From positions 114,032-178,031 of the forward strand of contig NZ_WNXY01000006.1 in the NCBI RefSeq assembly GCF_009733815.1: a DNA stretch of 64,000 nt, read 5' to 3'. Below are positions 35,843 to 44,344 of this stretch, in pieces. The position numbers and the translations under genes are program-made. Numbering within the stretch: position 1 is the stretch's first letter; every line of letters begins with the position of its first letter. This stretch comes from Pseudactinotalea suaedae (GTDB lineage: Bacteria; Actinomycetota; Actinomycetes; Actinomycetales; Beutenbergiaceae). The notes under the pieces were generated by a model, which was given only the letters and a program-made list of their open reading frames with translations, searched no databases and had not been told where the DNA came from.

Positions 35843-36505
35843 ATGTCCACCACTGTCTCCACCCGTGTGCAAGCGGGCTCCGCCACGACGAAGCGCCTGC
35901 TGGTGCTCGGCGCGACGACCGGACCGCTGTTCGTCATCGCTGTCGTCGTGCAAGCAGCGACGCGGCCCGGTTTCGACCCCCGCACCCACGCCCTGAGCAT
36001 GCTGAGCCTGGGCCATGGCGGATGGGTCCAGACCCTGACCTTCGTGCTGTGCGGCGCCTTGGCCGTGTGCGGGGCTGTCGGCCTGCGCGCTGCACTGACA
36101 GCAGGGCCCGGCCGGCGCTGGGGGCCGCTGCTCATCGCGATCTTCGGCTTCGGACTGATCTGGGGTGGGGTCTTTCCCACCGATCCCGCCCTCGGCTTCC
36201 CGGCCGATGCGCCCGCCCTCGCTGCTCCGTCCTGGCACGGGATCTTGCACAACCTGTCGCCGACCCTGACCGGTCTCGCGCTGATCGCGGCGTGCGTGGT
36301 CTTCGCCCGCCGCTACGCCGAGCAGCGGGCGTTCGGCCGCATGACGCTGGCGCTCGTCATGCCTGTCGTGTACCTGGTCGTGGGGTTCGCGGCGTTCCCC
36401 CTCGGTGACCTGCGCTGGCTCCTCGCCGGCGGCGCGGTGCTCTGGATCTGGCCCTCCGTCGTCCTGATGAGCGAGTACCGGAGGATCACGCAGGCCCCGG
36501 AGTGA
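35843..36505 (+). CDS. DUF998-like membrane protein
   Basis: A 220-residue membrane protein with six predicted helices. DUF998-type features include RPGFDPRTHALSMLSLGHGGWVQ after the first helix and WGGVFPTDPALGFP in the third loop. ATG 35843 follows GAGGAAG; the upstream ATG at 35774 lies inside the promoter. It is transcribed divergently from the ArsR-type gene, so it is probably under its control together with the SRPBCC gene. Its biochemical role is unknown. Confidence 0.8.
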   Translation: MSTTVSTRVQAGSATTKRLLVLGATTGPLFVIAVVVQAATRPGFDPRTHALSMLSLGHGGWVQTLTFVLCGALAVCGAVGLRAALTAGPGRRWGPLLIAIFGFGLIWGGVFPTDPALGFPADAPALAAPSWHGILHNLSPTLTGLALIAACVVFARRYAEQRAFGRMTLALVMPVVYLVVGFAAFPLGDLRWLLAGGAVLWIWPSVVLMSEYRRITQAPE

Positions 36506-36551
36506 GGTGCGAGAGGACCGGGCCGAGCTCCTCGCCGCCTCGCCCCAGGCG

Positions 36552-38963
36552 TCAGCTCTCGAGGATCCGGAACTCCTCGAACTGGGCCACGGTGGCCGGC
36601 TCGGCCCCGCCGCCGGCGTGCAGCCCGATCTGGACCTCGGTGCCCGCGGGCATCGTCCAGGTCATGCCCCAGCGCCAGGTCTCGCCACCGTCGATCGAGA
36701 AGGCCGACCGGTACAGCTGCTCGCCCGCGTCGTTGTGCGTGCGGAGGATCCTGAGTGTCATCTCGGTGGCCGGTGGGCCGTCGAGATGACCGCCCTGGAC
36801 CACCACGCCACCGCCGTCGCGCTTGGTGAAGAACTCCACCACCCGTGAGGCGCCGAGCGCGACCGAGCTGAGCCGGACGAACGCCTCGCCGTCGGCGTAG
36901 ACCACGAGGCCGGCCTGCTGGAAGTTGCGCACGGTGTCGGTCCCGAGGTCGAGCACGAGATCGGTCTCGATCACCCAGTCGCCCTCGGGCGCCTCCCGCA
37001 GCAGCGCCGGGCCGCCCTCGCCGCCGGCCAGGTCGCCGGAGGTCAGCGGCCACTGCAGGGCGCCGTCGGCGGTGTGCAGCCCGGGGTGCTCCTGCAGCAG
37101 CGTCCAGCCGCTGGCGAGGACATCGTCGAGGTCGCCGTCGAAGGACTCGGACCAGGTGACGTCGCCGACGACCGGGTCCGGGACGCGCTCAGGGGCCTGC
37201 GCGAGCGGGGCGATCGTGAGGTTGTCCAGCTCCGCCGCACCGCCACGGGACAACAACGACAACAGGCCCTGAACCGCGCCGGTGCCGCCCGTCCGCGAGG
37301 TGGTCCGCACGGTGGTCTCGGCGACGGCGACCGGGTCGCCGAGCCCGGACTCCTGCAGCTCGGCACGCACCGCACCGTTCGACAGCGTCACCACGAGCGT
37401 GTGCCACTGGCCGAGATCGATCCGGTCGGGGATGGTGGCGACGTCCGTGACGGTGCTGCGCTTGTGGGTGGTCCTGACCGAGAGCGTGCGGTCGGCGTCG
37501 TCGACGCAGACGGCGGTGTGGCGCGCCAGGCCGTCGACCCGCACGCACAGCTCCGCTCCGGGTCGGAGCCGCACGTCGGTCTCGAAGCGGTTCTCGCCGC
37601 GCACGAGCTCGCGCGCGGTCACCACACCGGGCAGATGACGCCCCGGCTGCAGCACCGCGACGTCCCCGGCATCGGTGGTGGTGTCGGTGCTCGAGGTGAA
37701 CGACCCCGTGAGCCGGACGAGCGCGCGGCCGCTGGCGGGGTCGTCGGAGACGATCCCCATCGCGGACCCGAGGGTGGGCCCGGGAACAGGGCCCTCGCTC
37801 GGCCCGGCGCCGGCGTTGACCACGGGCCAGCCGTCGATCCAGTCGAGCCGGTCGACCAGCATCGGGCGACGGTTGATCCCGCCGGGCTCGTTCAGCCACC
37901 CGTTCTCGCGGTCGATGCCGTGGTAGACCATCCAGTCCTGACCGGTGGTGTCGGTGATGACGGCGTGGTGGCCGACGCCGACCCACCGGCTGCCGTTGGC
38001 CGCCACGACCTGGGTGCCGCCCGCGGCCGAGTCGGCGAGCGGGACGCCCTCGGCGTCGAGGAACGGACCGTACGGGCTCTCGGAGCGGCCGACGAACACG
38101 CTGTACCCGCTCGCGACCGCCGAGCAGCAGCCGGCGGCCGAGAGCATCAGGTAGTAGTGGTCGCCCTTGCGCAGCACGTACGAGCCCTCGTAGCGGTCGC
38201 TGACCGCCACCTGCTGCAGGTCGCCGACCGCGTGGTGCCCGGTCTCGTCGAGCAACGTCACGTGCGGGCCGCCGGAGAAGCCACCGACGTAGAGGTAGAT
38301 GCTGCCGTCGTCGTCCACGAACACGGACGGGTCGATGAGGCCCTGGTAGGCGGGTGGCTCGCCGGAGTCCGGGATCGCGCGCGACTCAAGCACCGGGTGC
38401 CCGACGTCGGTCCAGGGCCCGGCGGGCGTGGGTGCGGTGGCCATGCCGATGCCGGGGTCGCCGCCGGGCTTCGCCGCGGAGTCGGTGACCGTGTAGTAGA
38501 GCCGGTACTCGCCGTCGATGTAGCGCACGTCCGGTGCCCAGAAGAACGACCCCTCGGCAGCCCAGGCGGGGCGGGTGTCCTCGTCGAACACGGTGCCGAG
38601 GTACTCCCACTCGGCGAAGTCCTGGGTGCGGGCCATGTGCATGAGACCGAACTCGCCGCCGGTGACCAAAGGGTCGCTCGTGGCGTAGGCGTACCACCAG
38701 CCGTCCTTGCCGCGCAGCACCGCCGGGTCCGCGTAGCTGTCCGCGAACGGTGAGGACACCGGGTTGGTGATCGTCGCCGGGTCGGGGACCGGGGTCGAGG
38801 TCACGGACGCGGCCTCGACGGCGCGGTCGTCGTCGGGGTCGACCGCCGGGTCGCTGGAGCCGGAGGCGGCAGCAGGTGAGGCCGTCAGGCCGCCCAGGGC
38901 GAGCCCGAGCGCGGTCGCTGCCAGTGCGGCCCGCCGGAACGGTGATCGTGCGGAGTTCGACAT
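36552..38963 (-). CDS. Secreted GH43-type arabinosidase/xylosidase with C-terminal beta-sandwich domains
   Basis: An 803-residue exported protein. A Sec-type signal (FRRAALAATALGLALGGLTASPAAA) is cut near residue 34. Residues about 65-390 form a five-bladed propeller of the GH43 type: SYADPAVLRGKDGWWYAYATSD holds the catalytic base Asp, WAPDVRYIDGEYRLYYT and DPSVFVDDDG the middle blade, and YEGSYVLRKGDHYYLMLSAAGCC the probable acid Glu. The remaining 400 residues contain two concanavalin-like regions, the last ending in a GH43 beta-sandwich-like segment. Likely targets are arabinan or arabinoxylan side chains. Confidence 0.82.
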   Translation of the reverse strand: MSNSARSPFRRAALAATALGLALGGLTASPAAASGSSDPAVDPDDDRAVEAASVTSTPVPDPATITNPVSSPFADSYADPAVLRGKDGWWYAYATSDPLVTGGEFGLMHMARTQDFAEWEYLGTVFDEDTRPAWAAEGSFFWAPDVRYIDGEYRLYYTVTDSAAKPGGDPGIGMATAPTPAGPWTDVGHPVLESRAIPDSGEPPAYQGLIDPSVFVDDDGSIYLYVGGFSGGPHVTLLDETGHHAVGDLQQVAVSDRYEGSYVLRKGDHYYLMLSAAGCCSAVASGYSVFVGRSESPYGPFLDAEGVPLADSAAGGTQVVAANGSRWVGVGHHAVITDTTGQDWMVYHGIDRENGWLNEPGGINRRPMLVDRLDWIDGWPVVNAGAGPSEGPVPGPTLGSAMGIVSDDPASGRALVRLTGSFTSSTDTTTDAGDVAVLQPGRHLPGVVTARELVRGENRFETDVRLRPGAELCVRVDGLARHTAVCVDDADRTLSVRTTHKRSTVTDVATIPDRIDLGQWHTLVVTLSNGAVRAELQESGLGDPVAVAETTVRTTSRTGGTGAVQGLLSLLSRGGAAELDNLTIAPLAQAPERVPDPVVGDVTWSESFDGDLDDVLASGWTLLQEHPGLHTADGALQWPLTSGDLAGGEGGPALLREAPEGDWVIETDLVLDLGTDTVRNFQQAGLVVYADGEAFVRLSSVALGASRVVEFFTKRDGGGVVVQGGHLDGPPATEMTLRILRTHNDAGEQLYRSAFSIDGGETWRWGMTWTMPAGTEVQIGLHAGGGAEPATVAQFEEFRILES

Positions 38964-39086
38964 CGGGTGTCCTTTGTCTGCTCGACCCGCTTCGTCACGG
39001 GCTCACGTCCGATCGACCGTACGTCGCCGACGCCGTCTGCTCAACCCCTGAGCCGCCATCCGATCACAGGCAGGAGCGACACCCGT

Positions 39087-39108
39087 GGCACCTCGAGCGC
39101 TAGGTGCC
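39087..39108 (-). terminator. Hairpin overlapping the stop of the short ALDH gene
   Basis: A perfect 7-bp stem, GGCACCT (39087-39093) and AGGTGCC (39102-39108), with an 8-nt loop includes the stop codon at 39100-39102. It probably ends the deoC-ALDH-ALDH operon before the GH43 gene. Confidence 0.6.
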
Positions 39109-39978
39109 CTTCGGGTGCCAGACGGTCTTGGTCTCCACGAACGCCAGGACCTGATTGAGCGAGGCGTCGGTGAGCCAGGTGGGCTCGGTGTCGGTCGGAG
39201 GTCGGCGTACCCGCTTCACGGTGTCCGCGGCGAGGGCCTCGAGCTCACCCCAGGTCACGCCGTCGGCCTCGACGGCGCCGGCGAGGTCGATCGCGTTGAC
39301 GTCCATGTGGGAGGCCAGGACCGGAGCGAGCTCGGCCGTCTTCCCGGTGAGCACGTTGACCACGCCACCGGGCACGTCGGAGGTGGCGAGCACCTCGCCG
39401 AGCGTGATCGCCGGCAGCGGGCGGTCCTGGGAGGAGATCACGACGGCGGTGTTGCCCGTGAGGATCACCGGTGCGATCACGCTGACCAGACCGAGCAGCG
39501 AGGACCGCTGCGGTGCCACCACGGCGACGACACCGGTGGGCTCGGGGGAGGAGAGGTTGAAGTACGGGCCGGCGACAGGGTTGGCGTTGCCGGCGACCTG
39601 GGCGACCTTGTCGGCCCAGCCCGCGTACCAGACCCAGCGGTCGATCGCGGCGTCGACCGCGGCCTCGGCGCGGGCGGTGCGCAGGCCCTCGCCGGCGGCC
39701 ACGTCGGCGACGAACTGGGCTCGCCGGCCCTCGAGCAGCTCGGCTACCCGGTAGAGGACCTGACCGCGGTTGTACGCCGTCGCCCCTGCCCAGCCCGGCT
39801 GCGCCGCGCGGGCGGCGCGCACCGCGTCGCGGGCGTCCTTGCGCGAGCCCTGCGCCGCGTTGGCGAGGAACGCCCCGTCCGCCGAGACCACCTCGTAGGT
39901 GCGCCCCGACTCCGAGCGCGGGAAGCTGCCGCCCACGTAGAGCTTGTACGTCTTGCGGACATCCAGACGCTCGCTCAT
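39100..39978 (-). CDS. Truncated aldehyde dehydrogenase-like protein
   Basis: A 292-residue protein matching only the N-terminal NAD-binding half of the ALDH family (YKLYVGGSFPRSESGRTYEVV, VVAVVAPQRSSLLGLVSVIAPVILTGNTAVV, DVPGGVVNVLTGK). The catalytic Cys and Glu motifs and the oligomerisation part are missing, although the C-terminus is not ragged (FVETKTVWHPKGT). The ATG at 39978 overlaps the full-length ALDH stop. Such short ALDH genes recur next to deoC in Actinobacteria, as I recall, so this is probably a conserved non-catalytic partner and not recent decay. Confidence 0.75.
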   Translation of the reverse strand: MSERLDVRKTYKLYVGGSFPRSESGRTYEVVSADGAFLANAAQGSRKDARDAVRAARAAQPGWAGATAYNRGQVLYRVAELLEGRRAQFVADVAAGEGLRTARAEAAVDAAIDRWVWYAGWADKVAQVAGNANPVAGPYFNLSSPEPTGVVAVVAPQRSSLLGLVSVIAPVILTGNTAVVISSQDRPLPAITLGEVLATSDVPGGVVNVLTGKTAELAPVLASHMDVNAIDLAGAVEADGVTWGELEALAADTVKRVRRPPTDTEPTWLTDASLNQVLAFVETKTVWHPKGT

Positions 39979-41420
39979 CGCGTGCTCCCCTCGACGAGGT
40001 AGGGACCGAGGCCGTGGCGGCCGCCCTCGCGGCCGTAGCCGGACTCCTTGTAGCCGCCGAACGGGCTGGTCGGGTCGAACTTGTTGAAGGTGTTGGCCCA
40101 GACGACACCGGCGCGCAGCCGGTCCGCCATCCAGAGGATCCGCGACCCTTTCTCGGTCCAGATGCCTGCCGAGAGGCCGTAGGGGGTGTTGTGCGCCTTC
40201 GCGACCGCCTCGGCGGGCGTGCGGAACGTCAGCACGCTCAGCACCGGGCCGAAGATCTCCTCGCGTGCGATCCGGTGTGCCGAGCTGACCTGCGTGAACA
40301 CGGTCGGCGGGAACCAGAAGCCGTTCTCGGGGATCGCGCAGTCGGCGCTCCAGCGCACGGCGCCCTCGGCCTCACCCGCATCGCTCAGCTCGTTGATGCG
40401 CTGCAGCTGCCGCGCCGAGTTGATGGCACCGATGTCGGTGTTCTTGTCCATCGGGTCGCCGAGCCGCAGGGTGCCGAGCCGGGACTTCAGCCGATCGATC
40501 AGCTCGTCGTGCATCGACTCCTCGACGAGCACCCGGGAGCCGGCGCAGCAGACCTGGCCCTGGTTGAAGAAAATGCCGTTGACGATGCCCTCGACCGCCT
40601 GATCGATCGGGGCGTCGGCGAACACGATGTTCGCAGCCTTGCCGCCGAGCTCGAGCGTCGCGTGCTTGCGGGTCCCGGCGATCTGCTTGGCGATCGACTT
40701 GCCCACCGCCGTCGAGCCCGTGAAGGCGACCTTGTCGACGTCGGCGTGGCCGATCACGGCGGCACCGGTGGCACCGGCGCCCGTCACGATGTTGACCACG
40801 CCCGGGGGCAGTCCGGCCTGCTGCACGAGCTCGGCGAACAGCAGGGCGCTCAGCGGGGTGGTCTCGGCAGGCTTCAGCACCACGGTGTTGCCGGCCGCCA
40901 GCGCCGGGGCGATCTTCCACGACAGCATCAGCAGCGGGAAGTTCCACGGGATCACCTGTCCCACCACGCCGTGCGGCTGCGGGTCGACACCGAAGCCGGC
41001 GTGGTCGAGCTTGTCCGCCCAGCCCGCGTAGTAGAAGAACCACGCCGAGGCCAGCGGCACGTCGACGTCGCGCGACTCGCGGATCGGCTTGCCGTTGTCG
41101 AGGGTCTCCAGCACGGCGAACTCGCGGGACCGCTCGGCGAGCAGCCGGGCGATCCGGTACAGGTACTTGGCCCGCTCGGTGCCGGGCATCGGGCCCCACA
41201 CCTTCTGCTGCGCGCGGCGGGCGGCGGCCACGGCGCGGTCGACGTCGCTCTCGTCGGCGACGGCGACCTCGGCCAGCGCCTCCTCGGTGGCGGGGTTGAT
41301 CGTCTTCAGCGATCCGCCGGAGCCCTCGGTGAACTCGCCGTCGATGAACAGCCCGTAGGAGGAGGCGATGTCGACGACAGCCCTCGACTCGGGCGCCGGT
41401 GCGTACTCGAATGCGGTCAT
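39975..41420 (-). CDS. Aldehyde dehydrogenase
   Basis: A 481-residue NAD(P)-dependent aldehyde dehydrogenase. Visible sites are WNFPLLMLSWKIAPALAAGNTVVLKPAE (Asn and Lys of the cofactor site), FTGSTAVGK, catalytic Glu in LELGGKAANIVF, catalytic Cys in FFNQGQVCCAGSR and EEIFGPVLSV near the C-terminus. Placed between deoC and the truncated ALDH, it would oxidise acetaldehyde released by deoxyribose-phosphate aldolase, an inference from context. Confidence 0.92.
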   Translation of the reverse strand: MTAFEYAPAPESRAVVDIASSYGLFIDGEFTEGSGGSLKTINPATEEALAEVAVADESDVDRAVAAARRAQQKVWGPMPGTERAKYLYRIARLLAERSREFAVLETLDNGKPIRESRDVDVPLASAWFFYYAGWADKLDHAGFGVDPQPHGVVGQVIPWNFPLLMLSWKIAPALAAGNTVVLKPAETTPLSALLFAELVQQAGLPPGVVNIVTGAGATGAAVIGHADVDKVAFTGSTAVGKSIAKQIAGTRKHATLELGGKAANIVFADAPIDQAVEGIVNGIFFNQGQVCCAGSRVLVEESMHDELIDRLKSRLGTLRLGDPMDKNTDIGAINSARQLQRINELSDAGEAEGAVRWSADCAIPENGFWFPPTVFTQVSSAHRIAREEIFGPVLSVLTFRTPAEAVAKAHNTPYGLSAGIWTEKGSRILWMADRLRAGVVWANTFNKFDPTSPFGGYKESGYGREGGRHGLGPYLVEGSTR

Positions 41421-41436
41421 GATGCGCTCGCCATCC

Positions 41437-42456
41437 TCAGTCGATCGTCACGTAGTCGGGTCCGGAGTACACGCCGGTCGCCAGCTTCTGACGCTGCAGC
41501 AGCACGTCGTTGAGCAGCGTCGAGGCGCCGAACCGGAAGAAGTCGGGGTCGAGCCAGCGCTCGCCCGCGACCTCGTTGACCGCGACCAGGAACTTGATGG
41601 CGTCCTTGCTCGTGCGGATACCGCCGGCGGGCTTCACCCCGACCTGCACACCGGTCGCCGCGAGGAAGTCACGGACCGCCTCGAGCATGACGATCGTGAC
41701 CGGCAGCGTGGCTGCAGGTTGCACCTTGCCCGTCGAGGTCTTGATGAAGTCGGCACCCGCGAGCATCGCCAGCCACGACGCGCGGCGCACGTTGTCGTAG
41801 GTGACCAGCTCACCGGTCTCAAGGATCACCTTCAGGTGCGCCGGTCCTGCCGCTCGCGCCTGGCAGATCTCGCGCACCGCCACGATGTCGGAGTAGACCT
41901 TCAGGTAGTCGCCGGACAGGAACGCGCCCCGGTCGATCACCATGTCGATCTCGTCGGCACCGGCGGCCACGGCGTCGGCCGTGTCGGCGAGCCGGACCGC
42001 GAGCGAGGCCCGCCCCGAGGGGAACGCCGTCGAGACGGCGGCCACGTGGATGCCCGACCCCTGGGCCGCCTCGACGGCGACCTCGACCATGTCGTTGTAG
42101 ACGCAGACGGCGGCCGGTCGCGGGCAGCCGGCGTCGCCGGGTTCCGGGGTCCGCGCCTTCGCCACCAGCGAGCGCACCTTCCCGGGGGTGTCGGCGCCCT
42201 CCAGCGTGGTCAGGTCGATCATCGAGATGACCATGTCCAGGGCCCAGGCCTTGGATGTGGTCTTGATCGACCGGGTACCGAGCTGGGCGGCGCGGCCCTT
42301 GGCGCCCACCTCGTCGACGCCGGGGAGCCCGAACAGGTACCGGCGCAACGCGGTGCTGCCGATCTCCGCCGAGCCGATCAGACCGGCGGCGTCGGCGGCG
42401 ACCTGGGCGGCGTCGCGATCCCAGGGACGCACGGTCGACGTCGTCTGTGCAGTCAT
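41437..42456 (-). CDS. deoC: Deoxyribose-phosphate aldolase
   Basis: A 339-residue class I aldolase that splits 2-deoxyribose-5-phosphate to glyceraldehyde-3-phosphate and acetaldehyde. The active-site motifs are ADFIKTSTGK and VGVKPAGGIRTSKDA, with the Schiff-base Lys in the first. It is longer than the E. coli enzyme (about 259 residues), as in the eukaryotic-type DERA group. On the minus strand TAGACT lies seven bases before ATG 42456, so the operon mRNA is probably leaderless. It links nucleoside salvage to central metabolism. Confidence 0.94.
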   Translation of the reverse strand: MTAQTTSTVRPWDRDAAQVAADAAGLIGSAEIGSTALRRYLFGLPGVDEVGAKGRAAQLGTRSIKTTSKAWALDMVISMIDLTTLEGADTPGKVRSLVAKARTPEPGDAGCPRPAAVCVYNDMVEVAVEAAQGSGIHVAAVSTAFPSGRASLAVRLADTADAVAAGADEIDMVIDRGAFLSGDYLKVYSDIVAVREICQARAAGPAHLKVILETGELVTYDNVRRASWLAMLAGADFIKTSTGKVQPAATLPVTIVMLEAVRDFLAATGVQVGVKPAGGIRTSKDAIKFLVAVNEVAGERWLDPDFFRFGASTLLNDVLLQRQKLATGVYSGPDYVTID

Positions 42457-42506
42457 GCTCGCGAGTCTAGGCCGCCCGTGGCGTGGTACGGGCTCGTGGG
42501 GACCGG

Positions 42507-43886
42507 TCAGGGCTTGTGCTTGCCCGGTTTGTGCTTGCCGCCGTCACCGGCCTCCCAGGCGCCGCCCTCGTCGCCGCGGTGCGCGCCGCCGGGGCCGTCT
42601 CCCTTGCCGGGGTTGAACGTGTGGCTCAGCCAGTTGCCTGACGCGTCCGCGACCTTGACCCCACCCCTGACGAACCAGCCGGAGCCGGTCTGGTAGAGGC
42701 CGGAGGCGTCGACCATCGCCTGCACCATCGCCGACTTCTCGGCGGACATCGGGAAGCCCTTGGTGACCCCCTTGGGCCCGGGCACCAGCAGCATCAGCCA
42801 CGCCAGCGCAGACTCGGTGCCCACCTGCCAGGGCCGCTCCTTCCACCGCTCGACGGCGTGGTCGAGGTTCTCCGAGTTGCCACCCCCGGCGAACGGCAGC
42901 ACGAACTTCTCGCCCTGCTTGAGCCGGTCGGCCAGCCACTGGCTCAGCGGGTCGTCGCTCTTCTCGAGCTCCTCGATGAGATCTTCGGCGCCCTCGATGC
43001 CGCCCCTGGACTTCGTGGTCCCGAGGAAGATCAGGGCACCCAGCAGCCCGTTGCCGACGTTGCCCCACGCGCCGCCCATCCGCTTGAGCTTGTCCCACGG
43101 GTTCTCGAACCCGCCGGCCAGCGGCGTCAGGTTCCACAGGCCCTGGACGGTGGTCTTGACCACGTTCCAGGTGCCGACCCCGACCTGCTCCAGGGGGTCG
43201 AGCTCAAGGTCCCGCGGGGTTCCCCAGGGCATCTGCGTCGAGAGGATCGCGTCGACGTCCCACGGCTCCGGCTCCGGCACCTGCGGCATGTCGTCGATCT
43301 CGCGGATCTTGGCAGCTGCCTCGATCGCCGCCTCGTTGATCGTGACGAGGATGCCCGCGTACTCCTCGAGGAGCGCCTTGTTCTTCTCGACGGCGTCCTT
43401 GTTCTCGCTCCAGTGGACGGTGCCGCCACCGACGAGGCCCTTGGTGAGGATGGGCAGCAGGCTGTCGTCCTCCACGCCGTCGATCACGCTGTCACGGAAC
43501 TCGCGGGCACGGCCCTCGAGATCCTTGATGCCCACCTGGGCGTCGACCAGGTCGTAGCCGAAGCCGACCACCGCGACGTACGCCGTCGTGGCGCCGGTCG
43601 TGAACTCGGCCGCGGCGTCGATCGTCGGGTCCATGAGCGCGTACACCCGGTCGCTCTGCGGGGTCTCGTAGACGCCCGGCTGCGACAGCCGCGACCAGAC
43701 GCCCTGCATCGCCTCGGTGCGGTTCTGCACGCGGGTGCCCATCCGCAGCAACGCGTAGCCGGCGTCGTGCACGGCACCGGCGTCGGGGTAGGTGGAGCTG
43801 ATGACGAACAGATCGGGGTCGATCAGGCCCTCGCCGTCCGCCCCGTTGGGGGTACCACCGCCGCCGCCCTCGTCATCGTCCTTCAT
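42507..43886 (-). CDS. Putative type VII secretion-linked effector scaffold
   Basis: A 459-residue protein; I do not recognise a named family for the whole. ATG 43886 follows AGGAG; a longer frame to 44153 runs antisense-like through the neighbouring gene and is rejected. Residues about 30-120 form a helical region with LLRMGTRVQNRTEAMQGVWSRLSQPG, similar in style to LXG/WXG-type secretion domains. A Trp/Gly-rich middle (QGLWNLTPLAGGF, GGAWGNVGNGLLGALIFLG) resembles pre-toxin regions of polymorphic toxins. The C-terminus is short and ends in a GGKHKPGKHKP tail, with no toxin domain. Confidence 0.55.
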   Translation of the reverse strand: MKDDDEGGGGGTPNGADGEGLIDPDLFVISSTYPDAGAVHDAGYALLRMGTRVQNRTEAMQGVWSRLSQPGVYETPQSDRVYALMDPTIDAAAEFTTGATTAYVAVVGFGYDLVDAQVGIKDLEGRAREFRDSVIDGVEDDSLLPILTKGLVGGGTVHWSENKDAVEKNKALLEEYAGILVTINEAAIEAAAKIREIDDMPQVPEPEPWDVDAILSTQMPWGTPRDLELDPLEQVGVGTWNVVKTTVQGLWNLTPLAGGFENPWDKLKRMGGAWGNVGNGLLGALIFLGTTKSRGGIEGAEDLIEELEKSDDPLSQWLADRLKQGEKFVLPFAGGGNSENLDHAVERWKERPWQVGTESALAWLMLLVPGPKGVTKGFPMSAEKSAMVQAMVDASGLYQTGSGWFVRGGVKVADASGNWLSHTFNPGKGDGPGGAHRGDEGGAWEAGDGGKHKPGKHKP

Positions 43887-43926
43887 CGCGTGCTCCTGGT
43901 TGCGTGGTTCTGACAGGTCTCCGGCA

Positions 43927-44319
43927 TCACGGGCCGACCGGGATCCGATGGGGAGGGACCGCTCCCGGCGGCGGGGGACCGTCCAGCACGTCGGCGTTCC
44001 TGAGCATCTCCCGCTGCTGCTGGACCGCCATCTCCTGCATCCCGGCCTGGTAGGCGAGCGTGGTGTTGGTGAGGCCGGACAGGCAGGTATCCGCCAGCAG
44101 CGCCACGCCGGCCAGCTGCTTGCCCTGCAGCGCGCTGAGGTCCACGAGGGCATCGACCAGCGGTGCCACGACGGCGCCCGCCTGCCCCGGCCAGAACACC
44201 CCGTCGATGATGTCGTCGACGTCGCGCTGCTGGATCGCGTCGTCCAGCCGGAGCCGCCTCTCGCCGGCCCTGGTCAGCAGGCCCACCACCCGATCCGGGT
44301 CGATGTTCCAACCGGTCAT
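43927..44319 (-). CDS. DUF6507-like small helical protein
   Basis: A 130-residue, mostly helical protein beginning MTGWNIDPDRVVGLLTRAGER, a start characteristic of DUF6507 proteins of Actinobacteria, which resemble ESX/WXG100-like secretion partners in length and in having an early Trp. The middle is rich in Ala/Leu/Val helices and the last 20 residues are Pro-rich. It sits 40 bp upstream of the effector-like gene on the same strand and probably pairs with its product. The family assignment is from memory of the N-terminal pattern. Confidence 0.6.
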   Translation of the reverse strand: MTGWNIDPDRVVGLLTRAGERRLRLDDAIQQRDVDDIIDGVFWPGQAGAVVAPLVDALVDLSALQGKQLAGVALLADTCLSGLTNTTLAYQAGMQEMAVQQQREMLRNADVLDGPPPPGAVPPHRIPVGP

Positions 44320-44344
44320 GCTCGCTCCTCCAGCCGTGCGGGAC

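Noticed and set aside
42507..44153. 548-residue version of the effector-like protein
   Set aside because: The extra 89 residues are an alternative-frame reading of the DUF6507-like gene; ATG 43886 has AGGAG.
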